Assembly (NCBI GenBank): GCA_029880385.1
Contig: JAOUOM010000022.1
Location: 1 to 10,920, forward strand
From: Cyclobacteriaceae bacterium
Lineage (GTDB): Bacteria; Bacteroidota; Bacteroidia; Cytophagales; Cyclobacteriaceae
Reading direction: 5' to 3'
DNA: 10,920 nucleotides
Within the stretch, counting starts at the first letter, position 1. Every line of letters starts with the position of its first letter. The notes beneath the pieces are model-generated. The model did not search any database and was not told the DNA's origin. It saw only the letters and a program-made list of their open reading frames with translations. This document shows, piece by piece, positions 1-7,097 of this stretch. Both the position numbers and the translations under genes were made by a program.

Positions 1-1
1 C

Positions 2-1180
2 ATCATCGCAAGCTATGAGACGGGTAAAACAGAAGAGGCAGTAGCCAAAGCCAATGCCCTTAAAAGCACCTACCTTCCCTTTGTGGAAGAACTACTGCTT
101 GAACCTGTAACCCGGCAAAAAGGAGTTGAAATTGTCAACAAATATTTTGATGAAATCATCCGTCTGGTCAAACAACCTTTTTTCCCTCAGACAGGCAAAG
201 TAATCGTGGTACAGGGCGAGCTTATCTCTACCCACCTTTTCCAAACCTATCTGGAAGAAATCAAATGGACTTCCAAATTGCTTGCGGCTACGGACTTCAT
301 GTACCTCAACGATAGCGGAGAACCCGACATGGATGTGATTGAAACCCGGCTGAAAAACGTTCTGGCAAGGGAAAACGCACACGATCTCTACATCACCCAG
401 GGTTTTATCTGCCGAAACATTAGTGGCGGTATTGACAACCTCAAACGAGGGGGTAGTGACTACAGTGCCACGCTGATCGGTGCTGCCATACGGGCCGAGG
501 AAGTTCAAATCTGGACAGATATCGACGGCATGCACAACAACGATCCCAGGGTTGTCGACAAGACCGTGCCGATTTCTCACCTTTCATTCGAAGAAGCCGG
601 GGAGCTGGCCTATTTCGGTGCCAAAATCCTGCATCCCAACTGCATCATTCCTGCACAGAAATCTGATGTGCCCGTCCGCATCAAAAACACCCTGAACCCG
701 GAAGCAGAAGGAACGCTCATTACTTCTCATCAAAATGAAAAAGCCATCAAGGCCATTGCGGCCAAAGACGGTATCACGGCAATCAAAATAAAGTCAAGCC
801 GGATGATCATGGCTTATGGCTTTCTGAGGAAAGTATTTGAGGTTTTTGAAAAATACAAAACACCGATCGATATGATTACCACATCTGAGATCGCCGTATC
901 ACTCTCCATCGACAATCCCGATTACCTGGATCAGATCGTTAGTGAAATCGAAGTGTATGGCAAAGTGGAAGTAGACCGCAACCAAAGCATCATCTGCCTG
1001 GTAGGTGATATGGTCGTGGAGCACAAAGGAGTAGGCAGGGAAATATTCAAGGCCCTCGAAAATATTCCACTTCGAATGATCTCATACGGTGGCAGCCGTA
1101 ACAATATTTCCATCCTGGTGGACTCTCAACACAAAGTGGAAGCCCTAAAAAGCCTGAACAGTCATTTATTCAAGCTCTAG
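2..1180 (+). CDS. lysC: Aspartate kinase, 5'-truncated by window edge
   Basis: Cytoplasmic kinase that phosphorylates aspartate to aspartyl-4-phosphate, the first step toward lysine, threonine and methionine. The open frame enters from the left edge (first full codon at base 2) and 392 residues are visible; the N-terminal KFGG nucleotide-binding start and probably a few dozen residues are outside. Visible motifs, numbered from the first visible residue: RGGSDYSA near 149-156 (substrate/ATP site), WTDIDGM near 171-177, and ELAYFGAKILHP near 201-212. Two ACT domains follow, about 249-317 and 328-392. The first contains FLRKVFEVFEKY and ITTSEIAVSL, the segment that binds inhibitory lysine in LysC-type enzymes, so feedback inhibition is likely (inference). 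It is monofunctional: the frame stops after the second ACT domain, with no homoserine dehydrogenase fused. The TAG stop overlaps the stop of the convergent antiporter gene by four bases. Family identity is firm; the symbol follows common usage. Confidence 0.95.
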   Translation: MIASYETGKTEEAVAKANALKSTYLPFVEELLLEPVTRQKGVEIVNKYFDEIIRLVKQPFFPQTGKVIVVQGELISTHLFQTYLEEIKWTSKLLAATDFMYLNDSGEPDMDVIETRLKNVLARENAHDLYITQGFICRNISGGIDNLKRGGSDYSATLIGAAIRAEEVQIWTDIDGMHNNDPRVVDKTVPISHLSFEEAGELAYFGAKILHPNCIIPAQKSDVPVRIKNTLNPEAEGTLITSHQNEKAIKAIAAKDGITAIKIKSSRMIMAYGFLRKVFEVFEKYKTPIDMITTSEIAVSLSIDNPDYLDQIVSEIEVYGKVEVDRNQSIICLVGDMVVEHKGVGREIFKALENIPLRMISYGGSRNNISILVDSQHKVEALKSLNSHLFKL

Positions 1181-2664
1181 GCGAAATAAAAGAAGATCAG
1201 CCAAATCAGCAGAAAAACAGGGAGTAGGATAGGGACAGAAAAACGGATAATGTATCCAAAGAATGAGGGCATTTTGATCCCTACCTGCTCTGCGATGGAT
1301 TTTACCATGAAGTTTGGCCCGTTTCCAATATAGGTCATAGAGCCAAAAAACACTGCAGCAATGGAAATAGCCGTCAATTCCAGTATCGAATTGGCAAAAC
1401 CACCCGCTGAATAGGATATGACATCCTGGAGATTGGTAATACTGGCACCATCTGCTGCCATCCCAGCCGTCAGGAAGTTGATATAGGTGGGTGCATTATC
1501 AAGAAAGCCGGAAAGAAATCCCGTGCCCCAATACAGGGTATTATGCGATATCATCTGCATCCCTTCCGGCGATTTGGCATAGCTGCTCACCAGTTCAAGC
1601 GCGGGCATCATGGTACCAAAAATCCCAATAAAAATAAAGGCGACTTCCCGGATAGGTTCAAAATTGAAATCATTTCCCGACAGGGCTTGTTTGTCCGCCA
1701 ATTTGTACGACATAAAGGCACTGGAAAACATGATGATCTCACGAATAAACGAAAACTTTTGTCCCTCATAATATATTCCCGGAACCCAGTCAAATACATT
1801 GGGATCCAGGAATACCGATCCCACCACTATAGCCAACCAAAAGAAATTGCGCGTTCCACGGATACCTATTTTATTCGTCGGCACCACACTGTTTTCTCCA
1901 AAACTATAGTCCGATTTATTCCTACGATCAAACATATAAAACACACCCAGCAAAATCAGGATGGCTAAGAGCCAGGCCATAAAATTGTGCGTCAAGGTCC
2001 AGAAAAATGGCACGCCCTTTAGAAACCCGAGGAAAAGCGGGGGATCACCAATAGGGGTAAGGCTACCACCTATATTGCTGACCAAGAAGATAAAAAAGAT
2101 GATATGGTACGGTTTGATCCGATTACGGTTCAGTCGGATAAAAGGCCGGATCAGCAACATGGATGCGCCGGTTGTACCAATAATGTTGGCAATTATCGCC
2201 CCCACTGCCAGAATAACGACATTCGTCAGGGGTTTGGCTTCTTTGTCCACAATAATCATAATCCCCCCGGACGCCACAAACAGACCGGTAAGCAAGGCGA
2301 TAAACTGTATATATTCCGCCAAAGCATGAATGGGACTATGGTGATTGTGCAACCCAAACACATAATATAAGACAATGATGATGGCAAGGGATATGGCAAC
2401 AAAAGGATAAGACTTGTGCCAGAAATGTTCGTAAAACAACGGACCCGTTGCAATCATTAACAATAGCATGACAAATGGCAACACACTCCAGGCGGATGGA
2501 CCTTCATGAACGTCATGATCCCCTGCTGCCTGGCTCTTACCATCATTTACCTGGACTTCCGTCTCATCTGTCAAATGTGTGTTTTCGGGAAAAGCTGCCC
2601 CATACAAACCTGCACTTCCTATTAAAAGAAAAAAGCAAATAAGAAGTTTATTAATAAATTTCAT
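1177..2664 (-). CDS. NhaD/CitMHS-type sodium:proton antiporter
   Basis: A 495-residue inner-membrane transporter of the ion transporter superfamily, most similar in motifs to proteins annotated as sodium:proton antiporter or putative citrate transporter (NhaD/CitMHS group). Residues 1-23 look like a cleavable signal peptide ending YGA. Residues 24-57 form a polar, His/Asp/Glu-containing segment, and about a dozen hydrophobic helices follow. Conserved loop motifs are NIIGTTGASMLLIRP (160-174), SNIGGSLTPIGDPPL (196-210), FLSGFLDNAPTYINF (383-397) and MTYIGNGPNF (443-452). The two related half-site motifs, GTTGAS/IGDPP and DNAPT/IGNGP, are typical of inverted-repeat transporters of this superfamily. 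The likely role is Na+ extrusion and pH homeostasis; organic-anion transport cannot be excluded. The gene lies 70 bases downstream of the dehydrogenase on the same strand. A poor promoter candidate (TACTTTTT, read on the minus strand at about 2705-2698) lies in that gap. The start at 2664 is supported by the signal peptide. Confidence 0.88.
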   Translation of the reverse strand: MKFINKLLICFFLLIGSAGLYGAAFPENTHLTDETEVQVNDGKSQAAGDHDVHEGPSAWSVLPFVMLLLMIATGPLFYEHFWHKSYPFVAISLAIIIVLYYVFGLHNHHSPIHALAEYIQFIALLTGLFVASGGIMIIVDKEAKPLTNVVILAVGAIIANIIGTTGASMLLIRPFIRLNRNRIKPYHIIFFIFLVSNIGGSLTPIGDPPLFLGFLKGVPFFWTLTHNFMAWLLAILILLGVFYMFDRRNKSDYSFGENSVVPTNKIGIRGTRNFFWLAIVVGSVFLDPNVFDWVPGIYYEGQKFSFIREIIMFSSAFMSYKLADKQALSGNDFNFEPIREVAFIFIGIFGTMMPALELVSSYAKSPEGMQMISHNTLYWGTGFLSGFLDNAPTYINFLTAGMAADGASITNLQDVISYSAGGFANSILELTAISIAAVFFGSMTYIGNGPNFMVKSIAEQVGIKMPSFFGYIIRFSVPILLPVFLLIWLIFFYFA

Positions 2665-2734
2665 ACCGGATACCCCATCATCTTTATCGATGCACTAAAA
2701 AAGTAATTCAACGGCTCAAAACCAAATGCCACTA

Positions 2735-3967
2735 TCAAATTAATTGTTCGAGTGCTATTTGAAATGCCGTTTCTGCCAGTCTTGTCTGCGCTGGATTTTT
2801 AAAATATATTTTTTTTAATGCCTGTTCAATTGTGCCCGAAATATCGGTAAAAATTTCGTCATCAGTGATTTTTCGATCATTTTTCGGATCCATAAAATAG
2901 GCAAATGCCCTGGCCATGCCACAGTTCGCCACAAAATCAGGCACCAATGCCACCTCCCGGTCTACTCGTTCGGCAATCGGTCCATAAAAGATCGCTGCAT
3001 CCTGAAACGGCACATTTGCTCCACAGGCGACCACCTCCAATCCCGTTTGAATCATCCTTTCTGCCTGGTCAAGCGACACAAGCCTGGAAGCTGCCGCAGG
3101 AATAAATATGGAGGCCCCAATGTCCCAGATTTTTTCATTGCACGCATCAAACCCCAGTTGCTCGTCTGCAATAAGTGTGTTTGACTGCCTGTCATAAAAT
3201 AGTTTTTTGACTGCCTCAAGGTCCAGGCCTTCTTCCGTAAGTATTCCACCCGAACGGTCAATGATGCCTTTGATTTTGACCCCGTATTTGGCCAGATAGA
3301 GTGCGGCCGTGGCACCCACATTTCCCCATCCCTGGATAATGGCCGTTTTGCCCTGGATATCGCCTCCCCAAAATTTGTAATAATGGCGAACCGATTCGGC
3401 TACACCAAATCCGGTAATCATATCGGCCACCGTATATTTTTTGTCTGAGGTAGGTACATAGTCCTGGTCTTCCAAGACCTTGGATACGCCCTGTCGCAAG
3501 CGTCCAATCATGTGTATTTTCTGGGGTTTGGGCGGATTAAAGTGCCCGTTTACAATGCCTTCCTGCGGATGCCATAAACCGAAGCCCTCTGTAATCGGGA
3601 TTACTTCATGAATTTCATCCACGTTCAGGTCGCCCCCGGTACCATAATAGTTTTTAAGCAGGGGATAGACCGCCTTGTACCAGCGCCTGAGCACCTCGTT
3701 TTTCCGGGTGTCAGTCGGGTCAAAGTTGATGCCGGATTTGGCACCGCCTATCTGTGGGCCTGAAACGGTAAATTTTATTTCCATGGTTTTGGCCAGGGAC
3801 TCCACTTCCCGCTTATCCAGCCCCTTGCGCATACGCGTGCCGCCGCCAGCTGCCCCGCCACGCAGGGAGTTGATAACTACCCATCCCGTTGCTTCGGTTT
3901 CGGGATCAGACCATTCAAATACGATTTCGGGTTTTTTTTCTTCAAATTTCTTTAAGAGGGCTTTCAT
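2735..3967 (-). CDS. Glu/Leu/Phe/Val dehydrogenase family protein
   Basis: A 410-residue NAD(P)-dependent amino-acid dehydrogenase, which reversibly deaminates an amino acid to its 2-oxo acid and ammonia in the cytoplasm. The N-terminal dimerisation/catalytic domain (about 1-180) carries GGGTRMRKG (41-49), IKFTVSG with the substrate lysine K65, GGAKSGI with the catalytic lysine K77, and GGDLNVDE (111-118) with the expected catalytic Asp at D113. The C-terminal Rossmann domain begins near 181 and has GWGNVG (213-218, the GxGxxG loop), then CGANVPF (315-321) and PDFVANCG (343-350). Classical glutamate dehydrogenases read roughly PAPDVGT where this has GGDLNVDE, so I leave substrate open between glutamate and branched-chain or aromatic amino acids. 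The start is set at ATG 3967: the frame can extend to 4054, but that would run into anmK and adds nothing family-like. The gene follows anmK by 59 bases and precedes the antiporter by 70. Confidence 0.93.
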   Translation of the reverse strand: MKALLKKFEEKKPEIVFEWSDPETEATGWVVINSLRGGAAGGGTRMRKGLDKREVESLAKTMEIKFTVSGPQIGGAKSGINFDPTDTRKNEVLRRWYKAVYPLLKNYYGTGGDLNVDEIHEVIPITEGFGLWHPQEGIVNGHFNPPKPQKIHMIGRLRQGVSKVLEDQDYVPTSDKKYTVADMITGFGVAESVRHYYKFWGGDIQGKTAIIQGWGNVGATAALYLAKYGVKIKGIIDRSGGILTEEGLDLEAVKKLFYDRQSNTLIADEQLGFDACNEKIWDIGASIFIPAAASRLVSLDQAERMIQTGLEVVACGANVPFQDAAIFYGPIAERVDREVALVPDFVANCGMARAFAYFMDPKNDRKITDDEIFTDISGTIEQALKKIYFKNPAQTRLAETAFQIALEQLI

Positions 3968-3986
3968 GTTTCTGTTGTTTATTTTT

Positions 3987-4007
3987 TTGCCCCAAGGGGT
4001 CGGGCAA
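3987..4007 (-). repeat. Inverted repeat in the dehydrogenase leader
   Basis: TTGCCC and GGGCAA form a 6-bp stem around a 9-base loop that contains an alternative CCCC/GGGG pairing. On the minus strand it sits between the anmK stop and the dehydrogenase start and is followed by an A-rich leader (AAAAAATAAAC), not a T run, so it is not a normal intrinsic terminator for anmK. It may be an mRNA processing or stability element, or chance. Confidence 0.35.
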
Positions 4008-4026
4008 TCCATTCGGGAATCGGGTA

Positions 4027-5079
4027 TCAGGGGATAAATAAGGTGCCGGCACAATGGTCCCTGGCTGACCCTGTTATCGCTGCATAACTATTGGGTATCC
4101 CCATCACACGCAGGACAGCAAGAAACCCAAAAATAATGGCTTCCTTGTAATTCACAATTTCTTTTGACGGAACAATCACATCTACGCCCGAATATTCCCG
4201 GATACAATCCATCAGGAAATCATTGTGAGCACCGCCTCCCGTCACAAACACATTACCACAGCCCATGTCCTTCAACACGTTTGCAATTTGTTTTGCTGAG
4301 AAACGAGTATAGGTATGAAGCAAATCCCGGGTACTATCCTGGGGCAATACACGCAGAATTTTTTCATATACCCATTCATTGCTAATCGATTTTGGAAAGG
4401 GAAGGTCATAGAAAGTGTCGGCCTCAAGTAGTGCCTGCCATTCTGCCTTCATTTTACCGGAGGCAGCCAGTTCACCCCCCGCATCATAGCGCATCCCTTC
4501 CCTTGCGGCCAGTGAGTTCAATACCTGATTACATGCTGCCACATCGCCTGCTATCCATTTTCCCTCTGTTACAATACTCACATTTGCAATCCCACCAAGA
4601 TTGAGGTAGGAATCATGACCGCCAAAAAGCCATCGGTCGCCCACGGGTACCAGGGGAGCCCCTTCACCACCCAATAAAATGTCTTGTGTCCTAAAATCCG
4701 TGACCGTTTGGCACCCCGTATGGAGTGCAATCCGATGGCCATTTCCAATCTGGAGGGTATATCCTTTTTTGGGCTGGTGAAATACCGTATGTCCATGCGA
4801 ACCAATCACGTCCGGCTGCAATTGATGCTCGCCAATAAACGCGGCAATGGATTCTGCCATCCACTGGCCCAGCGTATGATCCAGCTGAGTCAGTTCCATG
4901 CCGGAAAGTTGCCGGGCTATGGCCAGTTTTTGATGGATTTCATCAGGAAAGGCAACCCCTGTTGCCGCTAACACGTCAAAACGCCATTGCCCATTTTCCA
5001 AAATATAGTTGGAACCACATATATCCAGGCCATCCAGGGAAGAACCTGACATGACACCTATTGCCTGTATCTTCTTCAT
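4027..5079 (-). CDS. anmK: Anhydro-N-acetylmuramic acid kinase
   Basis: Cytoplasmic kinase that opens the 1,6-anhydro ring of anhydro-MurNAc, released from peptidoglycan turnover, and phosphorylates it to MurNAc-6-phosphate. The product is 350 residues, close to the size I expect for Bacteroidota members and a little shorter than proteobacterial ones. Motifs: IGVMSGSSLDGLD (7-19, ATP loop), SHGHTVFHQP (94-103), QIGNGHRIA (110-118), TDFRTQDILLGGEGAPLVP (127-145), NLGGIANVS (160-168), VTGGGAHND (279-287) and EAIIFGFLAV near the end. The segment at 177-186 reads AGDVAACNQV, where other members usually have a PGN- or CPxN-like loop after the catalytic Asp; D179 is still present. The start at 5079 gives the standard MKKIQAIGVMSG N-terminus. 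The frame extends to 5190, but that would overlap coaX. It is divergent from coaX with only 31 bases between starts, and I see no clear promoter for it there. Confidence 0.95.
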   Translation of the reverse strand: MKKIQAIGVMSGSSLDGLDICGSNYILENGQWRFDVLAATGVAFPDEIHQKLAIARQLSGMELTQLDHTLGQWMAESIAAFIGEHQLQPDVIGSHGHTVFHQPKKGYTLQIGNGHRIALHTGCQTVTDFRTQDILLGGEGAPLVPVGDRWLFGGHDSYLNLGGIANVSIVTEGKWIAGDVAACNQVLNSLAAREGMRYDAGGELAASGKMKAEWQALLEADTFYDLPFPKSISNEWVYEKILRVLPQDSTRDLLHTYTRFSAKQIANVLKDMGCGNVFVTGGGAHNDFLMDCIREYSGVDVIVPSKEIVNYKEAIIFGFLAVLRVMGIPNSYAAITGSARDHCAGTLFIP

Positions 5080-5087
5080 TACATTTG
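5080..5087 (+). promoter_or_regulatory. Putative coaX -7 promoter element
   Basis: TACATTTG matches the Bacteroidota -7 consensus TAnnTTTG exactly. It lies in the 31-base divergent gap, directly beside the anmK start codon. A TTG at 5061-5063 inside anmK could serve as a -33 element, although the 16-base spacing is a little short. A start of transcription a few bases downstream would leave a leader of about 15-20 bases before the coaX ATG. A motif of six fixed bases is expected by chance about two to three times per strand in this window, so position is the main support. Confidence 0.5.
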
Positions 5088-5110
5088 CGAAATAATCCCA
5101 TTTTAAGTGC

Positions 5111-5836
5111 ATGGCCAAACAAAAGCTCATTGTTGATATTGGAAATACTCGTATAAAATGGGCATTTGCCGGGAATGAGGATGCCGGCACCGTACACTTT
5201 GCCGATTCATTGACTGACCATATCCCGTTTGATGCCTGTCAGCAGGCCATTATTAGTTCAGTAAGGGGCAAACCAAACCTGTCTTTTTTAAACCCGGAGA
5301 AAAATATTATTTTTTTTTCCCACACTACGCCCATTCCCCTGCGGCTCGACTATCAAACCCCTCACACACTCGGCCCGGACCGGTTGGCAGCGGCTGTTGG
5401 AGCATCGGGGCTCTTTCCCAACCAAACGGTACTGGTTATTGATGCCGGTACATGCATCACCTATGACCTGGTAGACAAGCAAGGTGTATTTCGAGGTGGT
5501 GCCATTTCGCCCGGCATACAATTGCGGATGCGTGCGATGCATGAATTTACCAGCAGTCTGCCGGATATAAAAAATGAGTGGAAAACCCTCTCCGATCATT
5601 TTCCCGGTCGGTCTACCAAAGATTGTATGGCCGGCGGAGTGATCCAAGCGATGATTCACGAAATCGAGGGGTATATTTGCCTGGCAAAGAAAGAATTTGG
5701 GGATTTGTCCGTTATCCTCACCGGTGGTGATGCCGGATTTTTTGAAAGCAAACTAAAAGAAACCATCTTTGTCCGCCAAAATCTGGTGATGACAGGGTTA
5801 AATAGAATACTAAAACATAATGAGGTTGATAAATAG
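5111..5836 (+). CDS. coaX: Type III pantothenate kinase
   Basis: Cytoplasmic enzyme of the ASKHA fold that phosphorylates pantothenate, the first committed step of coenzyme A synthesis. The product is 241 residues, in the normal range. Visible motifs are VDIGNTRIKWAF (8-19, phosphate-binding DxGNT), GPDRLAAAVGA (88-98, the GxDR motif with the Asp implicated in catalysis), VIDAGTCITYDLV (109-121, second phosphate motif), FRGGAISPG (127-135), STKDCMAGGV (168-177) and LTGGDA (203-208). CoaX enzymes need a monovalent cation and, unlike CoaA, are not inhibited by CoA (family knowledge). It opens the plus-strand cluster: its start faces anmK across 31 bases, and its 3' end overlaps the next gene by 17 bases, which suggests co-transcription. 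Confidence 0.96.
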   Translation: MAKQKLIVDIGNTRIKWAFAGNEDAGTVHFADSLTDHIPFDACQQAIISSVRGKPNLSFLNPEKNIIFFSHTTPIPLRLDYQTPHTLGPDRLAAAVGASGLFPNQTVLVIDAGTCITYDLVDKQGVFRGGAISPGIQLRMRAMHEFTSSLPDIKNEWKTLSDHFPGRSTKDCMAGGVIQAMIHEIEGYICLAKKEFGDLSVILTGGDAGFFESKLKETIFVRQNLVMTGLNRILKHNEVDK

Positions 5837-7085
5837 GTATAGTCTGGTAATCATACTAAGTGTATGTGCAACGTACGTGTGGTCGCAAACAATCACTACC
5901 CCGTATTCCAACTATGGCATTGGTGAAGTACATGATCTTGCCCTGCCTCAAAATGAAGCCATGGGCGGACTGGGTATTTCCGTGCCCAGCCGATATGGAA
6001 TTAACAGCATCAATCCTGCATGGCTGACCAATAATTCCCTCACGTCATTTCAGGTCGGAATTAAAGCAGACCTTCGCAACTACAAAGGAGCCCGCTCCAG
6101 TGCCGAAAACCAGACAGCCAGTATCCGTTACATGGCCATGTCATTTCCCATCGTCCATAACAAATGGACCAGTAGTGTCAGCCTGCTTCCGTATAGCTCG
6201 GTCAATTATGATGTATACAGCATCAAACAAGTCGAGGGAACCAACGACTCGGTTTACAATCAATTTAAAGGCACAGGAGGACTTTCCCAATTAAGCTGGG
6301 CGCATGGCATTACTCTGTTCAAAAGAACCAATATTGGCCTGCGGGCATCCTATGTGTTTGGTGCCATTACCCACAACACCAGAAATTTTCTTACCGGTGC
6401 GGGCATCACAACTAATTACGTTGTTGACTATGAAGAAATCAACAATTATTCTGATTTTATGTTTTCCGTCTCCCTTGGCCAACAATTCAAAATTGGCGAT
6501 GCCAAATTCATAAACCTCGGGGTAGTCTATGATTTGCCGACTACCCTCCATGGATTACGACAGGAAAACCTAAGCAGGCTTACGGTTGACAACCGATTGA
6601 TCACACGGCTGTCACTGATACAAGACGAAGCGGTCAGCTATCAGGCAGGACAATCCATTGGAGCCGGCCTTGCACTGGAAAATATTGGCAAATTTCAATA
6701 CGGTATTGATTTCAGATATTCACAGTACGATGGTTCATCGATCACAGGTAATGCAATTCGCCCAAAAAACACACTCAATTTTGCCGTTGGTGGCCGCATT
6801 ATCCCTGATTACAAAGACATCAACAGTTACATGAAACGAGTGAGTTATCGCTTTGGTGTAAACTATAAAGAGTTGCCATATGTCATAAATGAATCAAACA
6901 TTAATGAATTTGGTATTAATTTTGGAGCTTCTTTTCCGGTCAGGGGATATTCCAACCTGGATAGTGTGTTTCGATTTGGATGGAGAGGGACAACAGATAA
7001 CAGCCTAATCCGTGAAAACTTTGTTCAGATTGTTTTTGGAATAACCATCAACGACCGTTGGTTTATTAAAAGAAGATACGATTAA
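5820..7085 (+). CDS. Outer membrane beta-barrel protein, FadL/PorV-like start
   Basis: A 421-residue secreted protein of unknown exact function. Residues 1-22 form a clear signal peptide (basic MRLINR, hydrophobic core, end near WSQ), which supports the ATG at 5820 despite a 17-base overlap with coaX in another frame. The mature part is rich in Gly, Asn, Tyr and alternating hydrophobic residues, as in beta-barrels. The early segment TPYSNYGIG...AMGG...SINPAW (27-68) resembles the N-terminal region of FadL/PorV-type barrels with their NPA motif. The C-terminus, ITINDRWFIKRRYD, looks like a final outer-membrane strand as commonly seen in Bacteroidota. I cannot name a ligand. Transport of hydrophobic compounds (FadL-like) or a scaffold role (PorV-like) are both guesses. 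Its place between coaX and a periplasmic TPR protein in an lptC cluster suggests an envelope role. Confidence 0.82.
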   Translation: MRLINRYSLVIILSVCATYVWSQTITTPYSNYGIGEVHDLALPQNEAMGGLGISVPSRYGINSINPAWLTNNSLTSFQVGIKADLRNYKGARSSAENQTASIRYMAMSFPIVHNKWTSSVSLLPYSSVNYDVYSIKQVEGTNDSVYNQFKGTGGLSQLSWAHGITLFKRTNIGLRASYVFGAITHNTRNFLTGAGITTNYVVDYEEINNYSDFMFSVSLGQQFKIGDAKFINLGVVYDLPTTLHGLRQENLSRLTVDNRLITRLSLIQDEAVSYQAGQSIGAGLALENIGKFQYGIDFRYSQYDGSSITGNAIRPKNTLNFAVGGRIIPDYKDINSYMKRVSYRFGVNYKELPYVINESNINEFGINFGASFPVRGYSNLDSVFRFGWRGTTDNSLIRENFVQIVFGITINDRWFIKRRYD

Positions 7086-7097
7086 ATAATTAGAAAA

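Noticed and set aside
92..580. Long antisense open frame opposite the aspartate kinase gene
   Set aside because: It lies fully opposite a well-supported gene, shows no domain or signal, and is best explained as a shadow of that gene's codon use. The same holds for antisense frames opposite coaX (5288-5659) and the TPR gene (7623-8036).
3968..4054. Longer N-terminus for the dehydrogenase, starting at 4054
   Set aside because: It would overlap the end of anmK, adds 29 residues with no family likeness, and ATG 3967 gives the expected start of the protein.
5080..5190. Longer N-terminus for anmK, starting at 5190
   Set aside because: The extension lies antisense to the start of coaX and the family motif begins right after the ATG at 5079.
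6917..6924. TAATTTTG, a perfect match to the -7 promoter consensus inside the barrel gene
   Set aside because: It is in mid-gene with no start codon suitably placed; matches to six fixed bases are expected by chance in a window of this size.
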